Origin: Glutamicibacter arilaitensis Re117
Lineage (GTDB): Bacteria; Actinomycetota; Actinomycetes; Actinomycetales; Micrococcaceae
NCBI RefSeq assembly: GCF_000197735.1
Contig: NC_014550.1
Coordinates: 1,922,001 to 1,986,000 of the forward strand
Length of the DNA: 64,000 nt
Direction: 5' to 3'
Shown: positions 19,290-32,281 of the stretch, in pieces
Position numbering within the stretch: the first letter of the stretch is position 1
Layout of the letters: each line of letters starts with the position of its first letter
Position numbers and translations under genes: made by a program
The notes under the pieces: model-generated
The model's database searches: none
What the model saw: only the letters and a program-made list of their open reading frames with translations
Told to the model about the DNA's origin: nothing

Positions 19290-21247
19290 AGCGCGTCGTC
19301 CGGATCGATGGCGATATTCACGACCGGGTCCTTGGCTGCCGACATGCTCGCGCGCAGTTGGCGCAGGGCCTTGGTTACTGCCGGTCCGTCGGCGTAGGAG
19401 AAGAACAGCACGTACCGGTGCTGCGCTGGCGGCCCGTCAATGACCGTCGGACCGTGTACTTGCACGCGCTGGCGGGTTTCGGGATCCAGGTTGGCGATGA
19501 GCCGTTCGGCTCCCAGCCCGGAAATGACCGCGCTGCGTACCGCCGGGGGCAAACCCACCTCCCGGCGTTCGGCCAATTCGCGTTCGGCAAAGGATGCCGG
19601 GTCGTAGCGCACCAGCGCGGCCCCGGCAGGACTTGGATTTCCGGTCAGCACCACTACCCCGCTGGAGCGGGCCATGGAGGCGGCGGTGAACCAGCGGGCG
19701 ATGACTTCTTCGGCGTTGCGCAGCGAATCGTGGGCCAGCATCTTGTCGGCGTCAAGCAGCAGCACGGCGGCGTATCCGGATTCAGCAAAGGGTTCGACCC
19801 CTGGTGTTGCGACCACTAGAGCCGGTTTATCAGGGATTTTCTCCACCGGTTTAGCTCCGGTTGATGAAATAACGCTGACCTTGGGGAATGCTAGGCCGAG
19901 TTCTTCGGCCGTGCGATCGGCTCCGATGCTTGCGGCGCGGATCCGTGAAGAAGAGCAGTTCACGCAACGGTAGTCGTGGTACTGCTCGCCGCACCAGCGG
20001 CAGGCCACATGCGAACCTTTGCCTGCGATATGCAGCGGCCCTTGGCACAGCGTGCAACGGGCCAAAGTGCGGCAATCCTGGCAGGCCAATGCGGGCATGA
20101 ATCCGGTGCGCGCCACCTGGACGAGCACCGGGCCGGTTTCCAATGCCTTGGTGGCTTCGCGCCAGGCCAAGGAGGGAATGCGGGCGCGGGCCAGCACCGG
20201 GTCGCGTTCAAGTTCGAAATCATTGGTGGTGGCCACGATACGTGCAGTTTGGGCACGCAAGATATCGCGTGGGACCTTCAGCTCAGTGGCCCAGCCGGTG
20301 GAAACCAAGCGCTGGGCTTCAACCGAGCGCGATGGCGAGGCGATGAGCAGCGAAATGCCGGCCAGGGTGCTGCGCAGCAACGCGACCTCGCGGCTGTGCT
20401 GGTAGGGGGCGCGCTGTTCGCGGTGCGACTGGTCGGCATCCTGCCAGAGAATGATCAGTTCCAGGTCCGGCACGTGGCACAGGGCTGCGGAGCGGGTGCC
20501 GATCACGATCTGCACATGCCCGCCGATGGCACGCAGGAAATTGCGGTAGCGCGGAGTCGGTCCGTCATCGGCCTGCAACTGCGCGTAGGAGTCAGCCCCG
20601 AAGTGCTCGTCCAGATAGCTGCCCAGCAGCAGCAGATCGCGCTTGTCGGGCACCAGCAGCAGTACGCGCTTGCCACGCTGCAGCACCGGGCGGGCCGCGT
20701 CCATCAAGAAGCCAGGCCACGCTCCGTAGAAGTTCGGCACCCAGGTAGCTACCGCGCGGAAGCTGCGCCCATCGGCCCAAGCCTGCAGCGCTTCTGGCCC
20801 GTGCTCGTAATGCTCCAGCTGGTTCGGTGCCTCGGGAAGTACCGGGCTGATGGTAGCCAGCTCTTCTTTTTCGACCTTGGCGGCGCGGGCGGGCACGGCC
20901 AGACGCACCACATCCCACAGGGTCCCGGAGTAGCGCGTGGCGATTGCTTGGGCTGCTTCAACAATTTGCGGATACAACGCCACCTGGGTGCTGACCAGCT
21001 TTGCCAGCGGGCGAAGCTTCATTTCCGGGGCGTAGTCTTCAAGTACTTCCACGATGAACCCGGAGAGCTGCTGCGGGCCAAAAGGCACTTTCACGCGCAC
21101 CCCGGCCACGGCGTCCTGGGTCATCGAGGGCGGGATCTCGTAGTCGAAGAAGCGGTCCAGATGCGGGACCGAAGAATCAATCAGCACCCGAGCAACCCGC
21201 TTGAGGCGGGCCGGTTCGGGTGCTGAAATCAGGACATCTTGCTGCAC
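19286..21247 (-). CDS. priA: Primosomal protein N' (PriA), degenerate helicase motifs
   Basis: PriA restarts stalled replication forks. The 653-residue protein keeps the N-terminal 3'-end-binding domain (VLIDSSVPHLDRFFDYEIP, about 22-40; GVRVKVPFGPQQLSGFIVEV). It also keeps the Zn-binding cysteines (CQDCRTLARCTLCQ, CRWCGEQYHDYRCVNC). The Walker A site expected near residue 170 is replaced by NFYGAWPGFLMDAA, and the DEEH box by WQDADQSHREQ near 265, so ATP hydrolysis is doubtful. Degenerate PriA is known in actinobacteria. It lies 9 bp after metK and shares a CTAG at its end with the hydrolase. Confidence 0.9.
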   Translation of the reverse strand: MQQDVLISAPEPARLKRVARVLIDSSVPHLDRFFDYEIPPSMTQDAVAGVRVKVPFGPQQLSGFIVEVLEDYAPEMKLRPLAKLVSTQVALYPQIVEAAQAIATRYSGTLWDVVRLAVPARAAKVEKEELATISPVLPEAPNQLEHYEHGPEALQAWADGRSFRAVATWVPNFYGAWPGFLMDAARPVLQRGKRVLLLVPDKRDLLLLGSYLDEHFGADSYAQLQADDGPTPRYRNFLRAIGGHVQIVIGTRSAALCHVPDLELIILWQDADQSHREQRAPYQHSREVALLRSTLAGISLLIASPSRSVEAQRLVSTGWATELKVPRDILRAQTARIVATTNDFELERDPVLARARIPSLAWREATKALETGPVLVQVARTGFMPALACQDCRTLARCTLCQGPLHIAGKGSHVACRWCGEQYHDYRCVNCSSSRIRAASIGADRTAEELGLAFPKVSVISSTGAKPVEKIPDKPALVVATPGVEPFAESGYAAVLLLDADKMLAHDSLRNAEEVIARWFTAASMARSSGVVVLTGNPSPAGAALVRYDPASFAERELAERREVGLPPAVRSAVISGLGAERLIANLDPETRQRVQVHGPTVIDGPPAQHRYVLFFSYADGPAVTKALRQLRASMSAAKDPVVNIAIDPDDAL

Positions 21248-21256
21248 TGAATGATC

Positions 21257-22462
21257 CTAGGCGTTAAACCAGTTGCGTAGTGCGTCTACGCGGTCCAGCT
21301 TCTCCCAGGTGAAGTCGTTGTCCTCGCGGCCGAAGTGGCCGTGGGCAGCGGTCTTGCGGTAGATCGGGCGCTTCAAATCCAGATCTTCGATGATGCCCAG
21401 CGGGCGCAGGTCGAAGACTTCGTTGATGGCCTTGGTGATCTTGGCTGGATCCACGGTCTCGGTGCCGAAGGTCTCCACATACAGGCCCACCGGGCGCGCA
21501 ACGCCGATCGCGTAGGCTACCTGGACCTCGGCACGGCGTGCCAAGCCAGCGGCAACTACGTTCTTGGCGACCCAGCGCATGGCGTAGGCGGCCGAACGGT
21601 CGACCTTGGAAGGATCCTTGCCGGAGAACGCGCCGCCGCCGTGGCGGGCGAATCCACCGTAGGTGTCCACGATGATCTTGCGGCCGGTCAATCCGGCATC
21701 GCCCACTGGACCGCCGATGATGAACGGACCCGATGGGTTCAAGATGACCTTGGTGTTCGAGGTATCCAGGCCCGAGCGCTCCAGGATCGGAGTGACGACC
21801 TCTTCGTGCAGGTCGGCCTTCAGCGTTGCCAGCTCGTATTCGGCGGCGTGCTGGCTGGAAACGACCACGGTGTCCACCGAGACCGGCTTGTCGCCGTCGT
21901 AGCCGATGGTGACCTGGGTCTTGCCATCCGGGCGCAGCAGCGGCATGCGGCCGTTCTTGCGGACCTGGGTCAGGCGCTCGGAGAGGCGGTGCGCCAGGAA
22001 GATCGAGGTAGGCATCAGCGAATCGGTTTCATCCGAGGCGTAGCCGAACATCAGGCCCTGGTCGCCGGCGCCCTGCATGTCGCGCGGGTCCTTGGCGGTG
22101 CCTTCGCGGGACTCCAGCGAGTTGAAGACGCCGTCGTGGATTTCCTGGGACTGCTGGCCGATGGACACAGACACGCCGCAGCGCGCCCCGTCGAAGCCGT
22201 TGGCCGAGGAGTCGTAGCCGATGTCCAAAATGGTCTTGCGGACGATCTCAGGGATCTCCACATAGCCGTTGGTGGTCACCTCTCCGGCCACATGCACCAG
22301 TCCGGTGGTGGTCAGGGTCTCGACGGCGACCTTGGAGTCCGGGTCCTGGGCCAGCATGGCATCGAGGATCGCGTCCGAAATCTGGTCGCAAATCTTGTCC
22401 GGGTGTCCCTCGGTCACGGATTCCGAGGTGAAAAGACGAAGTTCAGGGGTTGTTGAAGTCAC
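21257..22462 (-). CDS. metK: S-adenosylmethionine synthetase
   Basis: MetK makes S-adenosylmethionine from methionine and ATP. The 401-residue protein has [20 protein letters not shown] near the N-terminus, the ATP motif [12 protein letters not shown] near residue 130 and the phosphate-binding [20 protein letters not shown] near residue 280. Length is typical. The start is GTG ([11 protein letters not shown]). It lies 100 bp after coaBC and 9 bp before priA; the 100-bp gap may hold a promoter (TAGAGT/TAATAC on the minus strand). No SAM riboswitch is recognisable there. Confidence 0.97.
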   Translation of the reverse strand: MTSTTPELRLFTSESVTEGHPDKICDQISDAILDAMLAQDPDSKVAVETLTTTGLVHVAGEVTTNGYVEIPEIVRKTILDIGYDSSANGFDGARCGVSVSIGQQSQEIHDGVFNSLESREGTAKDPRDMQGAGDQGLMFGYASDETDSLMPTSIFLAHRLSERLTQVRKNGRMPLLRPDGKTQVTIGYDGDKPVSVDTVVVSSQHAAEYELATLKADLHEEVVTPILERSGLDTSNTKVILNPSGPFIIGGPVGDAGLTGRKIIVDTYGGFARHGGGAFSGKDPSKVDRSAAYAMRWVAKNVVAAGLARRAEVQVAYAIGVARPVGLYVETFGTETVDPAKITKAINEVFDLRPLGIIEDLDLKRPIYRKTAAHGHFGREDNDFTWEKLDRVDALRNWFNA

Positions 22463-22562
22463 CGTATTACTCTATCTGGTCTGGTGGACCGGTAAGCAGA
22501 TCTGGTACGTTTCGTGACCAAGCACCGCATGGCGCAGCTCACTTTGTTACCGCTGCATGACT

Positions 22563-23765
22563 TTATATTGCGTTTGAGATCTGCTCGATGACCACGCGGG
22601 CCACTTCGAGCTTGGAGCCGGAGGATTCGACCGCGGCGCTTCCATCGGCGAAAAGCACGTGGATGGCGTTGGTTTCCTGCCCGAAGGTCAGCGACGCTCC
22701 CACCTCGTTGACCACGAGCATCTCGCAGCCCTTGCGCTCCAGCTTGGCCTGGCCGTATTCCAGCACCGTGCCCTGCTCGTCCCCGGTCTCCGCGGCGAAA
22801 CCGACAATGAATTCGGGCAATGCCGGTTCATCCTTGCGAGCTGCGACTATGTCGGCCAGGATGTCCGGGTTGCGCACCAGCTCGATCACCGGAGCCGAAT
22901 GCTCGTCGCGCTTCTTGATCTTGGAGTTTTCGATGGTAGCCGGACGGAAGTCGGCGACCGCGGCGTTCATGATCAGCACATCGTTGCCTGGCGCGTGGGT
23001 GAAGACAGCTTCGCGCAGCTCCAGGGCGCTGGAGGCGTGCACCAGCTGCACCCCATGCGGGGCCGGCACTTCCAGATGGGTGGCGATCAGCGTAACCGTT
23101 GCACCGGCATCGCGGGCGGCCTGGGCCAGAGCGACCCCTTGGCGGCCTGATGAGCGGTTGCCCAGGAAGCGTACCGGATCCAGTGGCTCGCGGGTGCCGC
23201 CGGCAGTGATCAGCACCTTGGTGCCGGCCAATAGCGGTTCACTGAGCAGATCCTGCACGGAAGCAAAAATTTCTTCGGGTTCGGGCAGCCGTCCCGGCCC
23301 CGAGTCCTTGCCCGTCAAACGTCCCGATGCAGGTTCGATTACCCGCACCCCGCGATCGCGAAGGGTTTGCACATTGGCCACCGTCGCTGGGTGCTGCCAC
23401 ATTTCGGTGTGCATGGCCGGAGCCATGACGACCGGGGCGCGGGTGGCCAGCAGCGTGCCGGTGAGCAGGTCATCGGCCAACCCTGAAGCGGCCTTGGCCA
23501 TGATGTCTGCGGTGGCAGGAACGATCATCACCAGATCGGCCTGCTGGCCCAGGCGGACGTGATTGACCGTATCGACCACGTCGAAGACGTTCGAGGTGAC
23601 CGGATTGCCCGACAGGGCCTCCCAGGTCGCATTGCCTACGAAGTTGGCGACGTTTTCGGTGGGGATCACGTCGACGTGGTGCCCAGCTTCGCGCAGCAGG
23701 CGCAGCAGGAGCACTGACTTGTAGGCGGCAATACCGGCGGAGACGCCTAAGACGATTCGCTTCAC
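22563..23765 (-). CDS. coaBC: Bifunctional phosphopantothenoylcysteine decarboxylase/synthetase
   Basis: CoaBC performs two consecutive steps of coenzyme A synthesis. The 400-residue protein starts with the flavoprotein CoaC half (GVSAGIAAYKSVLLLRLLRE; active-site region VNHVRLGQQADLVMIVPATA; APAMHTEMW, with His where the classical PxMNxxMW motif has Asn). The CoaB half follows, with LITAGGTREPLDPVRFLGNR, MNAAVADFRPAT and SKIKK. It follows rpoZ after 97 bp and precedes metK. Confidence 0.95.
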   Translation of the reverse strand: MKRIVLGVSAGIAAYKSVLLLRLLREAGHHVDVIPTENVANFVGNATWEALSGNPVTSNVFDVVDTVNHVRLGQQADLVMIVPATADIMAKAASGLADDLLTGTLLATRAPVVMAPAMHTEMWQHPATVANVQTLRDRGVRVIEPASGRLTGKDSGPGRLPEPEEIFASVQDLLSEPLLAGTKVLITAGGTREPLDPVRFLGNRSSGRQGVALAQAARDAGATVTLIATHLEVPAPHGVQLVHASSALELREAVFTHAPGNDVLIMNAAVADFRPATIENSKIKKRDEHSAPVIELVRNPDILADIVAARKDEPALPEFIVGFAAETGDEQGTVLEYGQAKLERKGCEMLVVNEVGASLTFGQETNAIHVLFADGSAAVESSGSKLEVARVVIEQISNAI

Positions 23766-23823
23766 GAAGTTCTTCCTCGAGTATTCGGTGCGGGAACAGT
23801 TGGGTTCTGGAAAGGTGCTTAAC

Positions 23824-23858
23824 GAAAAAGAAGGCGCCCGCTTCGGGGCGCCGACTTT
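23824..23858 (-). terminator. Intrinsic terminator after rpoZ
   Basis: GGCGCCC (23833-23839) pairs with GGGCGCC (23846-23852). On the minus strand the stem is followed by TTCTTTTTCGTT. It lies 10 nt past the rpoZ stop and ends the mihF-gmk-rpoZ transcript before coaBC. Confidence 0.85.
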
Positions 23859-23862
23859 TCGA

Positions 23863-24123
23863 TTAGTCTTCGATGACCTCAGCTGGAGTTACCTTCAGCA
23901 AGCTGTCGTCCAGTTCGCGCAGTGCGATGGTCAGCGGCTTCTCGTTCAGCTTGGTTTCCACCAGTGGGCCAACGTACTCGAACAGGCCTTCATTCAGCTG
24001 TGCGTAGTAGGCGTTGATCTGGCGTGCACGCTTGGCTGAGTTCAGCACAATGGCGTACTTCGAGTCGTTGGTCTCAAGCAACGAGTCGATCGATGGGTTA
24101 ATGATTCCCTCTGGGTTGGACAC
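23863..24123 (-). CDS. rpoZ: RNA polymerase omega subunit
   Basis: Omega assists assembly of RNA polymerase by binding the beta-prime subunit. The 86-residue protein begins [20 protein letters not shown] and contains [19 protein letters not shown], the conserved omega core, then [20 protein letters not shown]. It lies 8 bp after gmk. The gmk-rpoZ pairing and the terminator immediately downstream support co-transcription with mihF. Confidence 0.95.
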   Translation of the reverse strand: MSNPEGIINPSIDSLLETNDSKYAIVLNSAKRARQINAYYAQLNEGLFEYVGPLVETKLNEKPLTIALRELDDSLLKVTPAEVIED

Positions 24124-24131
24124 AGGACTCC

Positions 24132-24698
24132 CTATTTGTCGTTCTTTAGCCCCATGAGGGCTACAAGCTCTTCGGCGGCACGTGCGACATCGTCGTTGAC
24201 GATGGTCACGTCGAATTCAGATTCCGCTGCAAGTTCTAGTTTAGCGGTTTCTAGGCGGCGCTGCTGTTCTTCGGCCGTTTCAGTGCCGCGTCCCACAAGT
24301 CGGCGCACCAATTCGTCCCACGAAGGTGGGGCCAGGAAGACGAATTTTGCCTCAGGCATCGACTCCTTGACCTGTCGCGCGCCCTGCAGATCGATTTCCA
24401 GCAGGACCTTTTTGCCCTTCGCAACAGCATCTTCAACCGTCGAGCGGATCGTGCCATAGCTGTTCTGGCCATGGACAACGGCCCATTCCAGCATCTGGCC
24501 TTCCTCAACCAAGGCTTGGAAGCGCTCGGGGCCCACGAAGAAGTAGTGGACGCCGTCTTGCTCACCCGCTCGAGCGTTTCGGGTCGTTGCCGACACCGAG
24601 AGCCAGACATCTGGATAATTATCGCGGATGTAGGTAGAGACTGTGCCCTTACCTACTGCCGTGGGGCCGGCTAGAACAGTTACCGACGCAGCGGTCAT
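24132..24698 (-). CDS. gmk: Guanylate kinase
   Basis: Gmk converts GMP to GDP. The 188-residue protein has the P-loop [11 protein letters not shown] (residues 11-21) and the GMP-binding region [20 protein letters not shown]. Lid and core motifs [20 protein letters not shown] and [20 protein letters not shown] follow. Length is typical. It starts 3 bp after mihF and is followed by rpoZ, the standard actinobacterial order. Confidence 0.96.
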   Translation of the reverse strand: MTAASVTVLAGPTAVGKGTVSTYIRDNYPDVWLSVSATTRNARAGEQDGVHYFFVGPERFQALVEEGQMLEWAVVHGQNSYGTIRSTVEDAVAKGKKVLLEIDLQGARQVKESMPEAKFVFLAPPSWDELVRRLVGRGTETAEEQQRRLETAKLELAAESEFDVTIVNDDVARAAEELVALMGLKNDK

Positions 24699-24701
24699 TG
24701 A

Positions 24702-25037
24702 CTACACTTTCGTTTTTGGCGGGCTTTGCTTGAAGTGCTCGGTGATTGCGGTGCGCTGCTTGCGTCCCAGTCCGCGCAGTCGGCGGGAAGGGGAAATGCC
24801 AAGACGTTCCAGCAAATTTGCCGCGCGTACTTCACCTACGCCCGGTACCGATTCCAGAAGATCCATGACACGCATGCGTCCCACGGCTTCATCTTCGTAT
24901 ACCAAGTCTAGTACCTCGGTGATGGAAATCTTGCCGGCACTGAACTCGGCCTTGATTTCCGCACGACGAGTGCGTGCGGCCAATGCCTTGGCGCGGGCGC
25001 GGATACGATCTTCGTCAGAGAGTTCTCGCAGTACCAT
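24702..25037 (-). CDS. mihF: Integration host factor, actinobacterial type (mIHF)
   Basis: mIHF is a small nucleoid protein unrelated in fold to E. coli IHF. The 111-residue protein has a charged N-terminus (LSDEDRIRARAKALAARTRR) and the helix-two-turn-helix core MRVMDLLESVPGVGEVRAANL, followed by LERLGISPSRRLRGLGRKQR. These are near-diagnostic of the actinobacterial family. It heads mihF-gmk-rpoZ behind a well-spaced promoter at 25084-25112 that carries an overlapping inverted repeat. Confidence 0.95.
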   Translation of the reverse strand: MVLRELSDEDRIRARAKALAARTRRAEIKAEFSAGKISITEVLDLVYEDEAVGRMRVMDLLESVPGVGEVRAANLLERLGISPSRRLRGLGRKQRTAITEHFKQSPPKTKV

Positions 25038-25073
25038 CGTTCAGCCATCCTTCAGTTGTAGTGGACTAAGGCT

Positions 25074-25112
25074 TATGTTGAGAAACATAGCGAGCTAACG
25101 CTGCTTTTGCAA
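25074..25112 (-). promoter_or_regulatory. mihF promoter with palindrome over the -10 box
   Basis: On the minus strand TTGCAA (25112-25107) is separated by exactly 17 nt from TATGTT (25089-25084), a good vegetative promoter about 45 nt before the mihF start. TATGTT-TCTC-AACATA (25089-25074) forms a 6-bp inverted repeat beginning at the -10 box, a plausible repressor or autoregulatory site. Confidence 0.6.
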
Positions 25113-25116
25113 GACT

Positions 25117-25161
25117 AAACGCGTTGTGGCTACTAGAAACTCTAATGGCCACAACGCGTTT
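25117..25161 (-). terminator. Terminator after pyrF
   Basis: AAACGCGTTGTGGC (25117-25130) is perfectly complementary to 25148-25161 around a 17-nt loop. It lies 22 nt past the pyrF stop and just upstream of the mihF promoter, insulating the pyrimidine operon from mihF. Confidence 0.75.
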
Positions 25162-25183
25162 GTGTCACTTATTCAGTTTTTTG

Positions 25184-26018
25184 CTAGCGAGCTGCCAGCA
25201 ATTCGTCGCGTACCCTAAGGGCCTTTTCGCGAAGAGCTGCCGTGCTTGGACCCTCTTTAAGAATGTCCCGGCTGCTTGTGCCCAACACCTGGCCGTAGCT
25301 GGAGGCGAATGACTTGGCAATATCTGCGGCCGTCGCCCCCTGCGCACCGAGTCCGGGAGTCAGCAGCGGAGCCTTGCTCGCTGCCAGATCAATTCCGAGT
25401 TTCGCCGGCGCGTCCCCGATGGTTGCTCCGACGACCAAACCAACGTGTCCCAAATCTTCTGCAGCGGCATTATCCGCTGTGACTTGGTCAATAATTGATT
25501 TAGCAACCGAGTTTCCACCACCTACGTGCTGGACAGATGGCCCTTCCGGATTGGAAGTCAGTCCTAGAACGAACACTCCCCTGCCGGTTTGAGCCGCCAG
25601 ATCCAAGGCCGGACGCAGCGATTCATAACCCAAATATGGGCTCAGCGTCACTGCATCGGCAGCCAGTGGCGAAGCATCATCGAGCCATGCCGTAGCGTAA
25701 GCGGCCATGGTCGAACCGATGTCCCCGCGCTTGGCATCAGCCAGCGTCAGCAGTCCTGCAGACTTCGCGGCACTCAAAGTTTCTTCCAAAGCGGCAAATC
25801 CCTTGGACCCGAATCGCTCGTACAAAGCGACCTGGGGCTTGAGAATTGCCGCTGCACCGGCCATCGCTTCCACAACGGTCAGTGAGAAAGATCGCACACC
25901 CTCGGCCGTGTCCTCCAGCCCCCAGGCTTCCAGCAACGCTGGGTGCGGGTCGATCCCCACACACAGCGGGCCGGAAGCCTGCATGGCTGAACGAAGCCGT
26001 TCTCCAAATGGGATGGGC

Positions 26019-26026
<8 letters not shown>
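25184..26026 (-). CDS. pyrF: Orotidine 5'-phosphate decarboxylase (type 2)
   Basis: PyrF makes UMP from OMP, the last step of de novo UMP synthesis. The 280-residue protein has [20 protein letters not shown] near residue 21, the catalytic stretch [20 protein letters not shown] near residue 95, and [12 protein letters not shown]. Length fits the long type 2 class found in actinobacteria. Its ATG overlaps the carB stop by 8 bp (AATGCCTAA), suggesting coupled translation. It is the last pyr-operon gene. Confidence 0.95.
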
Positions 26027-29296
<3,270 letters not shown>

Positions 29297-29297
<1 letters not shown>

Positions 29298-30466
29298 TAC
29301 TTGCTGTCCTTTTCTGCGGCGGAATCCAACGCGGTCATGAAGCGGTCAAAGAGGTAGGCGGCATCGTGCGGGCCGGATGCTGCCTCTGGGTGGTACTGCA
29401 CGGAGAAAGCCGGGATGTCCAGGCAGGACAGGCCTTCGACCACGTGGTCGTTCAGGGAGTAGTGCGAAACCTCGACCTTGCCGAAGCGCTCTACCGGTGC
29501 GGTCATCGTGCCTTCGATTGGCGCGTCGACGGCGAAGCCGTGGTTCTGGCTGGTGATCTCAACCCGGCCGGTGGACTTGTCCATGACCGGCTGGTTGATT
29601 CCGCGGTGGCCGAAGCGCAGCTTGTAGGTCTCAAACCCCAGGGCACGGCCCAGGATCTGGTTGCCGAAGCAGATGCCGAAGTACGGCATGCCTGCATCGA
29701 GCACCGAGCGGACCAGTTCCACCTGTGCGGTGGCGGTGGCCGGGTCACCAGGACCGTTGGAGAAGAAGACGCCGGATGCGCCGGTGGCCTTGATGTCTTC
29801 CAAGGTGGCGTTGTAAGGCAGCACGTGCACGCGCAGGCCGCGTTCGGCCAGGCGGTGCGGGGTCATCGACTTCATGCCCAGGTCGATGGCGGCCACGGTG
29901 TGCTTGGCCTCGCCGGTGTAGCCGTGGTCGGCTGGCTCGACGATGTAGGCTTCGGAAACCGAAACCTCGGCCGAGATGTTGCGGCCGGCCATCGATGGCT
30001 GCGCCTTGACGGTCTCGATCAGCTCGGCGTCGGACTTCGCGGCGTCGTCGCCGGAGAAGATGCCGGACTTCATGGCGCCTGCTTCGCGCAGGTGGCGGGT
30101 CAGTGCACGGGTATCCACGCCCTGGATGCCGACGATGCCGTATTCGACAAGTTCTTCATCCAAGGTGCGTTCGCTGCGCCAGTTGCTCGGTCGTCGGGCC
30201 GCGTCGCGGACCACGTAGCCGGCGGCCCAGATGCGGGTGGACTCCGGATCTTCCGAGTTCACGCCGGTGTTGCCGATGTGCGGGAAGGTCTGCACGATGA
30301 TCTGGTGCGCGTACGACGGGTCAGTCAGGGTTTCCTGATAGCCGGTCATGCCGGTGGTGAACACGGCTTCGCCTAAGGTGGTGCCCACGGCGCCATAGCT
30401 GCGTCCGCGGAAGATGCGGCCATCTTCAAGTACCAACACGGCTGGTAGGTTGCTCAGGGAATTCAC
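29297..30466 (-). CDS. carA: Carbamoyl-phosphate synthase small subunit (glutamine amidotransferase)
   Basis: CarA hydrolyses glutamine to supply ammonia to CarB. The 389-residue protein has an N-terminal domain with [17 protein letters not shown] and [20 protein letters not shown]. Its class I amidotransferase domain contains FFSNGPGDP, the nucleophile Cys in [15 protein letters not shown] (near 265) and the catalytic His in [12 protein letters not shown]. Length is typical. The carA stop and carB start share one base. Confidence 0.97.
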
Positions 30467-30973
30467 TTATTTGTCTCCTGCTCGGCTTACGTCGACGTGC
30501 GACGCCAGCAACTGATAAATCTTTGGGGTGTCTTCGGAGTACCGCGGGCGGAATCCGGTGTCGAAGGTGAAGCCATCCTTGGTCCAGGTGATCACGATCA
30601 GGCCGTTCTTTTCCACGACCTTGCCGACCATCCCGTTGCTTCGCTTGACCTGTACGTACTGTTCCCACGGGATATGCACATCGCGTGCTCCGGATCGGAT
30701 CAGGTGGATCCCGGCGCGCCCCAGTTCCAAGGTGGCGTTGGTGCGCACTCCCAGGTCGTGGACGGCGATGCGGGCCAGCCAGTCATCGAATTCGGTGGTG
30801 ACCACGTACATGCCGGCGAAACTGTGCTCAGCCTGGTCCTCGAACGCCGCATAGGGCTCGGGGATCTGGGACTGGCGGGCCTTGAGGTTCCGCCATCCGA
30901 CCAAGATCAGGGTGATCGCCAGGACGATCGCGAAGATCGTCCACAGTACCGGGGTCCAGGCTCCCTCAGGCAT
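30467..30973 (-). CDS. Single-pass membrane protein of the pyr operon (PH-like domain)
   Basis: The 168-residue protein has one N-terminal membrane helix (LWTIFAIVLAITLILVGW, about 9-26). A beta-rich cytoplasmic domain follows, including GMYVVTTEFDDWLARIAVH and GLIVITWTKDGFTFDTGF, resembling a PH-like fold. The ATG at 30973 is chosen because GAGGG lies 6 nt upstream and it overlaps the pyrC stop as AATGCCTGA; an in-frame start at 31003 is less likely. Genes of this kind recur between pyrC and carA in actinobacteria, but the function is unknown. Confidence 0.75.
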   Translation of the reverse strand: MPEGAWTPVLWTIFAIVLAITLILVGWRNLKARQSQIPEPYAAFEDQAEHSFAGMYVVTTEFDDWLARIAVHDLGVRTNATLELGRAGIHLIRSGARDVHIPWEQYVQVKRSNGMVGKVVEKNGLIVITWTKDGFTFDTGFRPRYSEDTPKIYQLLASHVDVSRAGDK

Positions 30974-32270
30974 TGGCTGCCCTCGGGGTTCCCAGCTTGC
31001 CATCCAGTACGGTGGCGTGGCCGTGGAAGAAGGTGGCGCGCACCGAACCTGGCAGCTCCATGCCGGCGAACGGCGAGTTGCGGCCCTTGGTGGCCATGGC
31101 CGATGGATCCACGATCCAGCGTGCTGCCGGGTCCACGAGGGTCAGGTTGGCCGGTTCGCCCACAGCGATCGGGCGGCCCTGGTCGGCTACGCGGCCGATC
31201 TGCGCCGGAACTTCCGAGGTGATCCGCGCAACCGCGTCCCAGCCCAGCAGACCGGTTTCCACCAGGGTGTGCTGCACGATGGACAGTGCGGTTTCCAGAC
31301 CGGTCATGCCCATGGCGGCAGCGCCCCATTCGCAGTCCTTGGCTTCGGAAGGGTGCGGCGCGTGGTCGGTGCCGATCACGTCGATGGTGCCATCGGCGAC
31401 GCCGTCGCGCAACGCCATGACATCTTCTTCGCGGCGCAGCGGCGGGTTGACCTTGAATACCGGGTCGTAGGTGCGCACCTTTTCGTCGGTGAGCAGCAGG
31501 TGGTGCGGGGTGACTTCGGCGGTGACCTGGATGCCGCGGGCCTTGGCCCAGCGGATGATCTCTACCGAACCGGCGGTGGACACGTGGCAGACGTGCAGGC
31601 GGGCACCGACGTGCTCGGCCAGCAGCACGTCGCGGGCGATGATCGACTCTTCGGCCACCGCTGGCCAGCCTGGCATGCCCAGGATCGAGGAGACTTCGCC
31701 CTCGTTCATCTGGGCGCCTTCGGTCAGGCGCGGTTCTTGTGCGTGCTGGGCGATGACTCCGTCGAAAGCTTTCACGTATTCCAGGGCGCGGCGCATCAGC
31801 AGCGGATCCCAGACGCAGATGCCGTCATCGGAGAACATCTTCACCTGGGCGCGCGAGTCGGCCATGGCGCCGATTTCACTCAGCTGCTTGCCGGCCAGTC
31901 CGACGGTGACTGCGCCAACCGGGCGGACATCCACCCAGCCTGCAGCGCGGCCCAGTTCGAAGACTTGCTCGACGACGCCGGCGGTGTCGGCTACCGGGGT
32001 CGAGTTTGCCATGGCATGCACGGCGGTGTAGCCGCCCAGGGCTGCTGCCTGCGAACCGGTTTCCACGGTTTCAGCATCTTCGCGGCCTGGTTCGCGCAGG
32101 TGGGTGTGGGTGTCGACCAGCCCGGGCAAGAGCACGAGATTCTTCGCGTCAATCATCTGGTGCTGGTCGGTGGCTTCAATGCTGCCGATCTGCGCGATCT
32201 TGCCGTCGACGATGAGCACGTCGGTTGGTTCGCCGCCGAGGATGGATACCTGCTGGATTAAGTAGTTCAT
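30966..32270 (-). CDS. pyrC: Dihydroorotase
   Basis: PyrC cyclises carbamoyl aspartate to dihydroorotate. From the ATG at 32270 (AAGGAAGAACCC upstream) it has 434 residues. Zinc ligands are in GLVDTHTHLREPGRED (His 55 and 57). VCHVSTAGSVEIIRWAKARG, VTPHHLLLTDE and the metal Asp in IDVIGTDHAPH are class I dihydroorotase motifs. The frame stays open to 32615, but that part is out-of-frame pyrB sequence. It lies 11 bp after pyrB and overlaps the next gene by 8 bp. Confidence 0.96.
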   Translation of the reverse strand: MNYLIQQVSILGGEPTDVLIVDGKIAQIGSIEATDQHQMIDAKNLVLLPGLVDTHTHLREPGREDAETVETGSQAAALGGYTAVHAMANSTPVADTAGVVEQVFELGRAAGWVDVRPVGAVTVGLAGKQLSEIGAMADSRAQVKMFSDDGICVWDPLLMRRALEYVKAFDGVIAQHAQEPRLTEGAQMNEGEVSSILGMPGWPAVAEESIIARDVLLAEHVGARLHVCHVSTAGSVEIIRWAKARGIQVTAEVTPHHLLLTDEKVRTYDPVFKVNPPLRREEDVMALRDGVADGTIDVIGTDHAPHPSEAKDCEWGAAAMGMTGLETALSIVQHTLVETGLLGWDAVARITSEVPAQIGRVADQGRPIAVGEPANLTLVDPAARWIVDPSAMATKGRNSPFAGMELPGSVRATFFHGHATVLDGKLGTPRAANA

Positions 32271-32281
32271 GGGTTCTTCCT

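Noticed and set aside
22463..22562. SAM riboswitch upstream of metK
   Set aside because: The gap is only 100 bp and shows a small GGTC/GACC hairpin but no recognisable SAM-riboswitch core.
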